64,000 bases of DNA from Ptychodera flava (taxonomy: Eukaryota; Hemichordata; Enteropneusta; Ptychoderidae): assembly GCF_041260155.1 (NCBI RefSeq), contig NC_091934.1, positions 44,718,398 through 44,782,397 of the forward strand. Reading direction: 5' to 3'. This document shows, one piece after another, positions 10,558 through 22,200 of this stretch (the stretch's first letter is position 1; every line of letters begins with the position of its first letter). The notes beneath the pieces were generated by a model. That model did not search any database, had not been told where the DNA came from, and saw only the letters and a list, made by a program, of their open reading frames with translations. Both the position numbers and the translations under genes were made by a program.

Positions 10558-13500
10558 GTAAGAGAACAGAAAATTAGCTTCCTATGGCGATGACCCTTGA
10601 ACCTAGCGCGTTCGATAAGTACCGCTGCGATATATCACAGCTAGAAGAAGATCAATTAAGCGTTAATCATAAATCCGATTCCACTGACACCCGAGTGCCA
10701 ATAGCCATATAGTCAATGAGGTCAAAGGTCCCGTAACTGGGTCCAATGTCGCGATGTTGCGTTCCTTCGACAAGCTTCATCTGAGGATAAAAATCTGGTT
10801 TTTAATATTGACCCCGAGCTGTCGACCGCTCGGTATATTTCTATATCAACTTCTTAGGGGTGAACCATTTGATGTTTTTGGGGGGTATGGAGGATTTTGA
10901 GAAAAAAAATTGTCACCGGGTGAGATAGAAGGAAAAAAAATTGATCCTGTCATGGCCTGAGAAAAAAAAATTGTCATAACAGACAGAAGTGAAAAAAAAA
11001 TTGTCACAATGCACCAGAAATTAGCAAAATTTGGAAACCTTATTCTCATGTATTCTTTGCCGGCGCGCCGCCATAGGTGGCGCAAATGTTTTTACCACAA
11101 GCAATTCTTATGGTTTTTTTCCCAGCACTTATGATATAAACATGCACTACATAGGTCTACTTTACACCTCAGTACACTCAATGTTTTCCTTCCCTTTTCT
11201 GACCCAAGAAATCATATTTCAGGATTTCTGTTGCAATATCTCAATGGCATAGGCACTATCTAGAGGAGACTATTTGACTTCTGTAAATTGTGAAAATTTA
11301 AAACACAAAACAGGAGTCAATAAACTAGTGTTAAAACCAATATATTATTCTCTTAATATAAATATGTTAGAAAGATGTACAAGATGACAATGAAAAATCG
11401 AGGAACAACAAATATAATGAAATAAAATGTGTGAGCCTTGTTTCTCTGACCACAAAAGATAACATCTTTCCTGAGAACTTACATCGATGCTTGGTCATGT
11501 TAATTATAATATGACACCACACACCGGATCGCTCATTATAGAGTCCGTCAACAGTGGCGAACTCTCTCAATAACTAATCTGGCTTCTCCTCTTTGAGGAC
11601 GAAGATGACTTAATAATCACACAACCAAGCGGAGGAGATACAAAACAAGAGAGCGACTGATGAAGGAACCCCATTTTTGGTTCTTAAACACCATTAAGAC
11701 GAATCACTCAATCAACAAACCGGTTTACTGGGGACTAAGATCACATGACCAGGGTCAAAGCACTATCAATTCACCGGTGTCTCGCCATGTATTCGGAGGA
11801 ATGTGAGGAGGGAGGGGGTCACTAAAAAAATTGAAAACTTCAGGGGGCTTTACTGAAAATTTGAGAGGAAGGGGGCGGGGTTACTCAATTTTTTTGTGCG
11901 AAATAAATTGAAACACATCTCAGATTGCACCATTGCACACATCCATTTCTCAAAATTTTCAATGCGAGAGGGGGGGGGCACCCTCTCGTGCTCTACCCCT
12001 TGGGTCTTCTAACAGTTTTACTGGTAAAAGACAAATTGAAAATACCTCTCGGATTGCACTACACTGCACCGTGGCGCACATCAATTTCTCAAAATTTTAA
12101 CAAGATCTAGGACAAAACTGAACTGTTGTGAATTCATCCTTTATTATCACAGAAACATGTTTTAATTTACCTCAGTTCAATGACCATTTTGACAGTTAAA
12201 CATACCATATTCAGGCTTTTAAGCTGGCAGCTGGAGAAAATATGACACACGAAGGTCACAGATTTTCCGTTCCTGTATATTCGTTTGTCTTCAGTCTCTG
12301 GCAAACAGAACTGTTTTCACAAATTGTATTGTCATTGTTTGGTTGTTGAATATTGTGACCCAAACACTGATCATGCAAAAATGTAAAAATATCAGTCATT
12401 TTCAAGCAGTTTTACTGAGTGCAAAATAAACTGAAACTCCTCTCAGATTGCACCATTAAACACATCAATATTTCAAAGTTTCCAATACGAGAGGGGGAAC
12501 CCCCTCTCGTGCTCTCACCCTTGGGGTATTCTAACAGTTTCACTTAGTAAAAAAAATTAAAAAAACACCTCTCAGATTGCACCAGACTGCACCATTGCAC
12601 ACATCAATATCTTAAAAATTTCCATGCCAGACACTTTCCCCGCGTTCTCCCCCTGTACTTTCAAATTCTGCCCGGTCAGATATCCTAGTGAAAACCCTGT
12701 CATAATATCCATCCAAATTAAACAATACACTATATGGCTAGATACTGCGTGAGCTTTTATATCTTTATTTTATTGTGACTTTGAATTTCATTTTGATGGG
12801 TTCACCTTTTTTGAACCATCATGAGATAACTGATGATAGTCTAGCAGGGTACATCAGGATTTGAAAGGTCTTTACTGTTGCTGTATTTTGTAAATATTAC
12901 AATTATATGTATTGGTATTTAACTTTTTAAGTGGGGGATCAGTCAAAATTTCAGAGATAGAGAGGGAGGTTACTAAATTCATCATGGTTAGCGAGGGGGG
13001 CGGGAGGATCACTCGAAATTCAGAGTTTCAGGCCGTAAATAATGACGACTCCCTTATATACAAACGCATTACAAACTTAATACCAATAAAAAAAATTGCA
13101 CTGCTACTCCATTTGAAAAAAAATTGATGCAGGTCTGACTGTAGGAAAAAAAATTGCTGTCACTCTAAAAGGGAAAAAAATTGCTCCCATACCCACTTCC
13201 TCCATACCCCCCCCCCTCACAGAAATCAGATGGTTCTCCCCTTAGAAAATAGAAATGGACGACATAACTTCGGTCGATTCTGAAATTCGAGTATTCGGAA
13301 TTGGCATGGAGTAGGGTCGGGGATGTCGATAAAGCCCCAAAATAGCCCTACAGCGCAGCTTCTTGCCCGGGTGAATAGAAACTCCGCAATTATTATAAAT
13401 GACCTCAGACCTGTGTTCCGTTCGAAGGTCATCTGGGAACGGCTGAGGCGGCCATGCTCTAGGGCTGTTCGACCAGAGGCATATGGCCCCTTGTATATTC

Positions 13501-16500
13501 TGTTTCAATATTCCTCACTCATGAGCTTGGTGTTCGTGTTCAGTGTCTCTAGTCATATCGTAACCAATGTAGGCGGCCTTACCCTCACTGTATTTAGAAT
13601 TATTTATGGTAAGCCAAGCGAGCGGTCAAACTTTAAATCCGGGAGTCAAATATGATGCAAATTAGGCAGAATAAGAAAATTTAAATCCAAGATAGCGACC
13701 AATTCCTGTGACCAATGAAAATTTAAAGGAACAGGTGCACTAGTACTCTTTGAGTCATATCACCCCTGCAAGTTTGAAATGGCTGCGTGCAGCGGTCTCT
13801 GATCTAGGTCGACAAAAAGTGACGGAAGAAGTTGGCTGTAGTTGTAGTTGCAGAAAGCTGAACTCCTGTAAAACCAGTAGACCGTGCAAAAATACGATAC
13901 CAGAGAATAAATAACCACAAGTTAACAGATTATTGAAAATCGCCTCTATCCTGATGTTATTTGTACGGGAAAAATTCATTTTCGATTTTTAACAAAAGTA
14001 AGTTGGTGAAAATTTTATTAATTATTTTAAGGGCTTCACATGAGCTTACACAGTGTCACGTGGTCGATCAGAAAAGTATTACAAAAATTGAGAACCCGAG
14101 ACTTGGTCTTCGAGGCGCAATCTGACTTTACTGTTTTATACTGAGAACCTTTTTTTTCTATTCTTGTTTGCAGGCATACTCTTTGCGCCATGGCCAATAT
14201 GGAAAGACCTCCGTAAATCCTGCTTGGGAATCTCCATGAGCTAGGAATGGCAAAAAACTCGACCGAAATACGAATTCAAGAGGAAAGCCAACATCTCGCG
14301 AAGACTCTGCGACAATTAAACGGTGCGCCGACAGATTTGAGTCAGGTTCTTATGAGTGCTGTTTCTAACATAACCTGTAACTTGCTGTTCGGGAAGCGAT
14401 TCGATTATGACGACGAAGAGTTCAAGGGACTTCTAGAGATCAGTCGTCAGTTAGCAGTGAATACTCAGCAGTCTTCAATTCTCAGTTTTATTCCATCGTT
14501 GTGTCTTTTGCCCTTGCCCATTAAACACAGGCTGATGGCAGAGCACAATCGAATGAGTATGTTCATGGAGAAGGCAATAGCGAACATACAGAGACGATTT
14601 CACAGTGTGAAACTGTTCAAGAGTCGTTTATAAGAGGTATATAAGTCAAGTCCAAAACTACAAAAGAAATCCATCAAACAGGTACAACTCTAGCACTTTC
14701 TCAGAAGATCCAGACCACCTCAAATATTCTTTAATGGTCCTTTTCACCGCTGGAACTGAAACCTCTGCAACTACTTTGCTATGGGTCTTACTCTATCTCT
14801 GCCTAAACCAGGACATCCAAGAGAATTGTTTAAGCGAAATTAAAAACGCCATTGGCCTTGAAAATACCCCATCCTATGCCGACAAAACCAAACTCCCTTA
14901 CGTGGAAGCAGTATTGTTGGAAGTTCAGCGAATAGTAACCATTGTTCCAATCGGTATCGCACGGTCTATGATGGAAGATGCTGAGCTGTATGGTTACAAC
15001 ATTCCGAAGGGAGCCATGGTTATGCCAAACTTCTGGGCTGTGCACATGAACGAGGAGCTATGGGAGCATCCAGAGAAGTTTGATCCTGCTAGGTTTCTGG
15101 ATGATTCGGGGAGACTGGTGAACAGTGAACGGCTTATGCCGTTTTCAGTCGGTAAGTAGTGATAGTAACCCTTTGAGCACCAAAGTCATTTTTTGTCGCC
15201 CTTATGAAATATGCCAAAGTCAATTTTTTTCAAAGTTTGACAAAATGTTGATAAAAATCTGTAGCTAATGAAATGTGATATCCTTTTGGTCCACAATTAA
15301 CCAAAAAATTACAGAAAAATTCATAAAAATTGGTAAAATGTTGTACTAAAATTTTGATGGGAAAAATTACAGCACTCATGGGGTTAAGCACAGAATGGCT
15401 GTTTTAACCTAAGGCAACATTGCAGCAAAAAGAACAAAGTTATTTCTGCAAATTAAAACATGCCCACCATTAAGGGACAAAGCCGATCTTTTTTGGAGCT
15501 TTTATTTGTTTGATATGAAGAGTTGTTTGGTCTGTTTTACTACTTGAAACACAGAAATACAATTGTAACTGAACCTCTACTTGAAGCCAGACAAGTTTAA
15601 ACTTGTCGTGGAGATTTCTAGGGTTTTTACTGTAAAAAACGGGTACAGCGTACAACTCTGACTGTGTATGACTAAATGATTATATACTGTTACATAAAAT
15701 TTGGACCTGATTCAAGTTTTCGTTATGAAATCTTGATTGGTGATGCTTTTCATATGGCGAAGGACACTAATACTTCGTTCATACAGGCAAAAATTGAAAC
15801 GTTTCAGCGACTTTATTTGTGATTTGTAAACACAGGGGATTAATAGTTTGGGTCCGCTCGTGTCCATACTCACAAAATTAAGCCATTGTTTTGATATTTA
15901 AGACGTCTTAATGCGCCCTCTCGAGTTCAAAAGGTGTGTATGGCCAAGCATACTGCATAACAAGATGGCTGAAACGAACGACGTCGTACTGGCTGTAAAG
16001 AATGTGAAAGAGGTCCCCACCGAACTATCCAAATGTTTTTGTGTCGAGTTTGTGTTTTATTCGTTTCTAAATTGTGTTCCTACATTCTTATCCGATTGTT
16101 TGTGTTAATAAAAATGTTTGTTTCGCCTCGCCATAAGCTTTCCTCACACATACAAAACATTACCGTCCACACTAATCCAAACTTCCCTACAAATATCCGA
16201 GGCGAAACAAACATTTTTATTAACACAAACAATCGGATAAGAATGTAGGAACACATTTTAAAACGAATCAAACACAAACTTAATGACTCAATCGAATATT
16301 TTTGTTCCCAATTAATAAATCATATAGACAATCTCAATTCTCGGTTTATGGCAATTTTTGTCGACTGATAAAAGTCTTTTCATCTTCAACATTCCATTCT
16401 AATTTCACCTACGGTATATAATACCTAACCTCCTGTGACTTTCCTTCTAAACGTTGATTTGCCTTGTGCACCAAAGAGATGCTGTATTTTATGCCAAACG

Positions 16501-19500
16501 ATGAAAAAATATGTGAAGAAATAACCATGTATCAGTCAGTACGGCAGGCGAAACCCGGACGGCCATACCGATTGGAGACAGAGCAGAGTAGATCGAAACG
16601 CAAACGGGGTGTTATTATAGGAAAGGCGGTGACTTATTTTACAGCTGAATAAAATGCTGTCTCTGGTTGTGTAAGTCTGTTGATCGAAATATATATTTTG
16701 TTCCCAGTTGATTAATCATGGGGGATGGCAGTCTCGATCTCCCCTTTATGGTTCGATATTTACTGACTCGTTCCCTCTCATTTTTGTCAATCAATGAAAG
16801 CATTTTCGTCTTCCATATTCAATATTACTTTGACCGATGTTACATCCTGACCTATACTGTCATTAGTTTTGACCAACGTACAAAGATATTGCCCATGCGT
16901 CCGGCTGATGAGATGTTTTGCAAAACGGTGAAGAAATGGGGGCCCGGGAGACATCGATGTCAGTCTTTCCGGACTGTTTACATGTAGCTAATAGGGGATA
17001 TCAAAGGAGATGAATCAGTTAGTTGAATAAAACATAACTTTTCGGACTTATTTTATGTCAATTTTGTCAATGTCGGACTTTTGATTCAAGAGAAACCAGA
17101 ATCACCTACAGAGATGTCTGTATTAAACACGACGAACAATTGGGAATAGTTTGTTATGCTACTGTCGGTCTCAGTCGTGGTGTCTCTCCCATAAAATTTC
17201 GAAGCTATAGGTCTACACTTGTCGTTTCGATTCACAGGTAGCGGTACACCGATGACCAGATATTGTACTGTTCTTAAAACTAGTCTAAGCAATTTTACGA
17301 CACTGCACTATTTGCCATCGTGTCTCCCCGTGAACGTCCTTGAATCTATGGACGTGACCATTGTTTTACTGCGCCCATTAGAGTGTAAACCCCTGTTCGT
17401 TACCAGCAGAATACTTTTTAAAGTTCTGTACATCAGTGTACACTGTGTGTATAAGCCCTAAACCTAGTTTAATTCAATTATGGAAAGGTATTAAAGAATA
17501 AAGGGTCGTTACAGTTGCTAAAATTGCGAGAAAAACGGCACTTTTTACTCAATAGTCCTATTCACAAGCTCTATTGTTTTAATCACGTCCATGGTGTGCT
17601 GTTGATTTTCATTCTTTCGTGCAATTTCATTCGCTTGAAGCAATTATCCTTTCATTTGACTGCTCTGTGGGACTCTTCTGAATATGTGTTTTGGATAAAA
17701 AGAACTCTACAGTGAAAGACATAAACTTCGACGGTGATAGGTATACAATATCGGTTCTCGACGGTGATAGGTATACAATATCGGTTCGATGTGTGAAGAT
17801 ATACAGATTACAAGTTATTTTAGAAGTTCTCAAAACCAGTAAAAATAATTCTGCGCGCCACTATTTGATAATTTCTTCTTGTGAACGTCCTTGAATCCGT
17901 GACCGCGACCATTGTTTTCGAAGTGTTCGACGGTGGATGATCGGTAGATAATGAAGATATATGTTACTGAACTATCGTGTGATTGTTTAATAGCATGGTT
18001 AGGTAATAGACGGTGTAGTCTGTAGAGGCGATACGGCGAAATTCCACGGCCCAAGGGAGCGTACATCGCATGGTTTCTTACAACGAACCATAGACAGAGC
18101 CGTCGGTTTCCATAGCTACTACGTGAAATCCGGCCTCACCGATGTCCCGGGCCGATGTCCCTGTCCTGATTCGGAGAACAACTTTCAAGCTGCGTGTTGA
18201 GGTTCAGATGTCCGATTTTTTCATATTCAAAAGGCTTATTGATTTACAGAGAACGCCCGTCTTGTTTTTAGCTTTAACTTAGCGCAAGATGGCAATTGAA
18301 AATTCAAAGCCAAATAGCCAGTGGGAAAAAAATAGACGACTCTCGCTCTCACCAGCGGTCGAGGTCGCAATGAAAAAAAAATCGAAGTCTCTGAAATCGG
18401 TATCATTGCTTCGCCATGTTTATTGTTGGTTGTACGGCCAGTTTAAAGTCACAGACTTTCTTCAAGGTAAAGTTCATATAATTGCCATACCGCGAAGTTC
18501 CCTGTGCATTTCAATATGTCTATTTGGAAGCAAAAGCGCCACGGACATTCGATCGATGGTGATGAACTTTCTCCAGGGCGTGACATGTCACCAGTTACGA
18601 ACTTTACCGGTTTTCGATACGAAATATGCAATATATTATCAGCGTTGTTCACGTTGTGTTTTGAGTTTGATATGGAATATAACAGGAAAACACTAACAAT
18701 TAGAGTGACGATAGAGACCATGCCCGATACGGAAAAATTGACATCAACTACTTGCAATGAGCAGTGACCTGAAACTTCAGACTGATATATAAATGTCGAC
18801 AATATAAAACATTGAAATGCCGGAGAGAGAGAGGGAGAGAGAGGTTTACGCGGTCGCGAACTGATTATACTCTTTCGGATATGACTTCGGTGTAGACGAT
18901 ACACAGACATCGAAAATGTACACCTACTTTCCAGAAATTCGACTAATCTTATAATAAAGAGGGGAACAAATCCAAAAGTGTTGGTGGAAGTAAATCTTCA
19001 GATGTTGGTTTTCTAAAGTTAGATAATACTTACAGAAATATGGTCGTCATAGTCTTCTTTTAAAAACTATTATCTTCAACACCACGTTTCTTATGATCGG
19101 TGATGTCATTTTTTATTATTTTTACAAACTTTCAATGCATCAAACGCTATAAGACTATCTCATCTGCCTGTCAAGGAGTTACAATATATTTCCAGGCTGG
19201 CACACGATGTCAACTTACGTGTCGTCCGTCGAGCGGCCGGTGGCAGTCTCACAGATTGTTCCGTTTGTAATCGCGGCCACTTTGATTTTGATGTGACACC
19301 AACGTGCGTTTGAGGTTTTTTTGTTACGAAATTTGTCGACCTCACAAAATTTACAGTCCATGCTTGAAGCAGTCTCAACATGGCAAAAATGTCTCGCTTA
19401 AATTTCATCCTCGTCGTTCCAAATTAAATTCGACCACTAAATTATTTCGGCAGTTTTAATTTCCTATTAATTCGACGTTTTTCAAATCGTAATGACTTTT

Positions 19501-20466
19501 TTTCTGGTCGAATTGATAGGGTTTTTGGTATCAAGCTTATCTCTTCGTCGGACCAGTATACCGCGAGATGTAGTACTGTGTTCGGCAGCCATGGCGAAAG
19601 TGAATATTGTATATTGGTTGTTGTTTGTTTTATGTTACAAATACCTGTCGCGTGAGGGCGTTTGAAACGCTTCTGAAGCGGCTCAGTCTGTCCACACAGC
19701 GATTTGCGGATAGAGTTAATCCCTACAACGGCTCTGGTCGGGCCGACTAAACCGTCTCAAATCTGAAACGCTTCAGAACCATTTCGGAGTGTCCACACAT
19801 AACTTTCTGTGTCAGTATTGGCCCAGAACCGTTTCAGAGACGTTTCAATGGCCTGTGTATGAACGGCATAATATACAGATATATAGCAGCTTTCATCTTG
19901 TGGCGGCATTTATTGACATAAACTCCGGAAAACGCAGGCAGAACAAAATCATCTATTTGCATTCATACGGTGTTTACATTGCTGAAGTTGTGCGCCCTCA
20001 TTTATAAAGTGCGGTGTGCGACTTTATATATGCAATGAATTCTTGCATCAAGTAAAGGTTAAAAATGAGCGACATTGTCCCTTAAATCCTGTGTTTATAC
20101 TCACATCTTCTGTCAATAAAATACTTGTTCATCTATTCCAGGTTTTTAACGTTTTTCTTATAATTGTATCACAGCCTGATTGAAAAGATATCGCAAATTG
20201 GCTTAACCTCTGAAATGTGCACCAAATCATATTTTAACAATGGAAAATATTGTAACTTTTCTTCGACTGCAGGGTCACGTGACTGCCTCGGCTCTCAGCT
20301 GGCAAAGATGGAAATGTTCCTCTTTCTGACACGACTCATCCAGCAATTCCAATTTAAGTTCCCGGATGATGACATCATTCCGTCTACTGAAGGTCCTTTT
20401 GGCTTTGTCCTCGTTCCTGACAAGTTCAAAATTATTGCAGTTGATAGAACCGCAGATGACATGTAA
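10233..20466 (+). CDS. cytochrome P450, CYP2-like, three exons, frame-disrupted
   Basis: A haem-thiolate monooxygenase of the CYP2 clan, which oxidises xenobiotics, fatty acids or steroids at the ER membrane using electrons from P450 reductase. Exons are 10233-10557, 14174-15151 and 20273-20466, with consensus GT/AG borders and phase-1 junctions. Landmarks in order: N-terminal membrane anchor (residues 1-25), proline hinge LPPGPLGLPLIG, a WKDLRK helix-C block, I-helix AGTETSATT, K-helix ExxR (LEVQR), HPEKFDPARF and the haem loop FSVGSRDCLG with its cysteine ligand. The expected product is about 495 residues, normal for the family. One base is missing near 14226 and two or more indels lie near 14604-14640, so the sequence as given does not encode an intact enzyme. 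It is either a young pseudogene or carries assembly errors. The substrate cannot be told. Confidence 0.9.
10719..10731. promoter_or_regulatory. DR1-like site in P450 intron 1
   Basis: AGGTCAAAGGTCC is a DR1 with one mismatch in the second half, 160 bp after exon 1. It is unrelated in flanking sequence to the 226-bp array upstream. Sites of this length also occur by chance. Confidence 0.3.
10851..13247. mobile_element. TIR element in P450 intron 1 with GAAAAAAAATTG ladders
   Basis: The ends TTCTTAGGGGTGAACCAT (10851) and the inverse finishing ..GGTTCTCCCCTTAGAA (13247) match at 20 of 23 bases. Just inside each end sits a ladder of four or three units containing GAAAAAAAATTG(T/C) about 30 bp apart (10899-11010; 13100-13190, same strand sense as drawn). 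No transposase is seen. A second G-rich element appears nested inside. Confidence 0.6.
11778..13053. mobile_element. nested G-tract element
   Basis: The right end (13000-13051) in reverse complement reads GTCGTCATTATTTACGGCC, like the end at 51812. G-tract blocks lie at 11805-11885 and 12932-13010. Inside are two direct copies of a roughly 210-bp unit (about 11893-12110 and 12419-12625) sharing CTCAGATTGCACCA and CACCCTCTCGTGCTCT-like sequence. The left limit is uncertain. Confidence 0.45.
13250..14170. other. P450 intron 1, remainder
   Basis: No exon or clear repeat beyond the element end. There is a polypyrimidine tract before the exon 2 acceptor. Confidence 0.4.
14174..15151 (+). CDS. P450 exon 2 (helix C to just before the haem loop)
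   Basis: The acceptor TTGTTTGCAG ends at 14173. The exon encodes GILFAPWPIWKDLRKSC, then shifts frame at GGG 14226-14228 (one G short) and continues with the LHELGMAKNS frame. After AIANIQRRF (about 14600) two further frame changes occur before FSEDPDHLKYSL and AGTETSATTLLW. The ExxR and PERF-like motifs follow. The donor is GTCG|GTAAGT at 15151/15152. Vertebrate CYP2 genes split this region into about seven exons; here it is one. Confidence 0.85.
16048..16280. repeat. long foldback, 83-bp arms, 67-bp spacer
   Basis: Arms 16048-16130 and 16198-16280 are reverse complements: the inner 58 bp are exact and the outer 25 bp have a few mismatches. The arm core is CGAGGCGAAACAAACATTTT. If the P450 pre-mRNA is spliced slowly, this would form a long dsRNA hairpin inside the intron. 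No target duplication was found. Confidence 0.85.
16290..16985. repeat. diverged ~395-bp tandem duplication
   Basis: TTTTTGTTCCCAATTAATAAATCAT (16298 region) recurs as TTTTGTTCCCAGTTGATTAATCAT (16697 region). The order of later words is kept (CTCGGTTTATGG / CCCTTTATGG, TCATCTTCAACATTC / TCGTCTTCCATATTC, GATGAAAAAATATGTGAAGAAAT / GGTGAAGAAAT). Confidence 0.6.
17262..17930. repeat. direct duplication plus 30-bp tandem repeat
   Basis: GTGAACGTCCTTGAATC with GACCATTGTTTT occurs near 17325 and again near 17880. Between them, CGACGGTGATAGGTATACAA begins each of two exact 30-bp copies (17729-17758, 17759-17788). Confidence 0.65.
20273..20466 (+). CDS. P450 terminal exon (haem-binding loop)
   Basis: The acceptor CGACTGCAG ends at 20272. 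The split glycine codon completes FSVGSRDCLG, which fits FxxGxRxCxG. Helix L (LAKMEMFLFLTRLIQQF) and a beta-rich tail follow, ending at TAA 20464-20466. I see no clear AATAAA within 300 bp. Confidence 0.88.
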
Positions 20467-20572
20467 AGAATTTTGAAAAATCAGAGTACGTGTTATTCAG
20501 TATAGAATGGTAAAACGTAGTAACGCCCGGTACAAAATTTAGAAATTGACTATTTGCAAGATTCTCCTCAAA

Positions 20573-20602
20573 AACACACAACAACAACAACAACAACAAC
20601 AA
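20573..20602. repeat. (CAA)n microsatellite
   Basis: About ten CAA units just downstream of the P450 stop codon. Confidence 0.9.
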
Positions 20603-20652
20603 CTTCTCACAAAAGACGAATCTCTCAACTCTATCATTATGTTTACATTTAA

Positions 20653-20997
20653 GGTAGTACAAGCATCGCAGGTAAAACACAACTTTTTCTAAAACTTTCC
20701 TCAACGAAACTTTCAACCACTTCACTTACCAAGTCACGAATAAAAATCAGTAGTCAACATGAAAAGTTTGGAACTAGAGAAACAAATTACTGAACATTTA
20801 CTGATATTAGAATTTCAAAATAGCCGCCATCCTTATTTTAACTCGACGGGAAAAATACACTTTTTGATTTTCGAGAAACTAAAACTGTGAAAATTATTCT
20901 TACTCAAGAATTTTAAAACAAGCCCTCACAAGCGGTAGACAGGATAATGTTGTAAAACTTTTAGAGTCCTGATATGTGTCCCCAGGGTGCATTCTAA
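20653..20997. mobile_element. TTAA-type MITE, decayed
   Basis: The left end follows TTAA (20649-20652) and starts GGTAGTACAAGC. Internal words (CCCTCACAAGCGGTAGA, GGTGCATTCTAAC) match the copy at 34041-35381. The right TTAA has decayed. Confidence 0.5.
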
Positions 20998-20999
20998 CA

Positions 21000-21878
21000 T
21001 AATCAACAAACTTACATTCCAATTTACCGATCAAGCGACATAAATTTCCTGCAAGGGTTAACGGCTTAATTTCGAAAGGGCGAAATACTACAGAGATTTT
21101 GTATACTTTCGTCATACCTGATACTTAAAACAAAAAACTCGATATCCCTGTCCGGAAAGCAGTAGGAAGCTGCACATAAATCTTGAAGTTGAACATCATC
21201 AGCGTATTTTCTCCATATAACGATAAGGTCAATATCAGGGCCAAGGTCAGTGTCAGAGCTATAACGGTATTTCGGTACATTCATTTTATCTGAAAACTGC
21301 TTTCTATCCGGTTCAAGGATGTCAGAGTCGCTGACCTTGTGTATCATTTAGTGTCTGTATTTTAATGGTATCACTTGATAAGCACTTTGAATATTTACCG
21401 AAAAATCTTTACATATCTTCACGTCTTTAATTTAGTTCGCAGACAAAACTAAATGAAAGAAAGCAACTGCATGATTTCTGTCTATCTAAAGTGTACACTT
21501 TTGAGTAACAGCTTCAGCTAACGAAATTGTTGGCACGGGACAGTGTTGACTCCACTCACTAATAATATTACGATATGGACGTGTCATCAGATGAACGTCA
21601 TTCAGGCATAATAATAATTATCGTTGTTTATTTAACTAGATTCATTTTCTGTTGTATTCGTTATTATTCATGACATAAGCTTACTTTCAAAATTTCGATT
21701 TTTGAGTGAATAAAGACATTGACTTTACAGAGTGGAATCAATTACACATCGCAATAATCTTCACGTCTTCCTTCAGCTTTTAGAAGCAAACCAAATATTT
21801 TTTGTTGGAACCAATAGAGAGTTGTATCTTTGTTCATGCTTGTCATAAAAAAAGGTTTTTATTAGGTGTTTATTGTTT
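21000..21878. other. no gene seen
   Basis: Short ORFs only, with no recognised domain. Confidence 0.4.
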
Positions 21879-22200
21879 TTAGCTCACATTTGGTGTACCA
21901 ATGTGAGGTTATCGTATGAGCTGAATCAGTTCATTTGCATCTGATTGCATGTCTGTATGTCTGTATATTTGTGGGTATGTGCGGATGTATGTCCGTCACA
22001 CACAAAGGCTCCCATACCGCCAAAGCTACCATCTCAGTATTTGGTGTACAGGTAGATGCAGGGGTTGAGGTGTGAATTTGTTCAAATGAACACGTCAGTG
22101 TCAAAAATGTGCAAATGAGGTAAGAAAAAGGGAAATCCTGCAAATGTGCAGGAGTGATGGCCAGTGTCTGAAACAGGCTTGAGTCATTTCCTGTCATTGT
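21879..22200. mobile_element. hairpin/GTCTGT repeat (TAGCTCACATTTGG type)
   Basis: A terminal hairpin CTCACATTTGGT..ACCAATGTGAG (about 21882-21907) is followed by ATGTCTGTATGTCTGT and ATGTATGTCCGTC runs. Then comes GCCAAAGCTACCATCTCAGT and GTACAGGTAG, the same layout as the repeats at 5800, 24978, 49232 and 61995. Confidence 0.5.

Larger units (their letters stand above)
15152..20272. other. P450 intron 2 (5.1 kb)
   Basis: Bounded by a consensus donor and acceptor. It holds a long foldback and diverged tandem duplications (listed separately). Around 19670-19830 two direct copies share CTGAAACGCTTC / AACGCTTCTGAAG and GTGTCCACACA words about 110 bp apart. No other exon is recognisable. Confidence 0.6.

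Noticed and set aside
16033..16277. Two similar proteins on opposite strands
   Set aside because: The same palindrome arm read from both sides.
18289..18910. 135- and 153-codon overlapping open frames in P450 intron 2
   Set aside because: No domain; they lie on opposite strands of the same AT-rich stretch.
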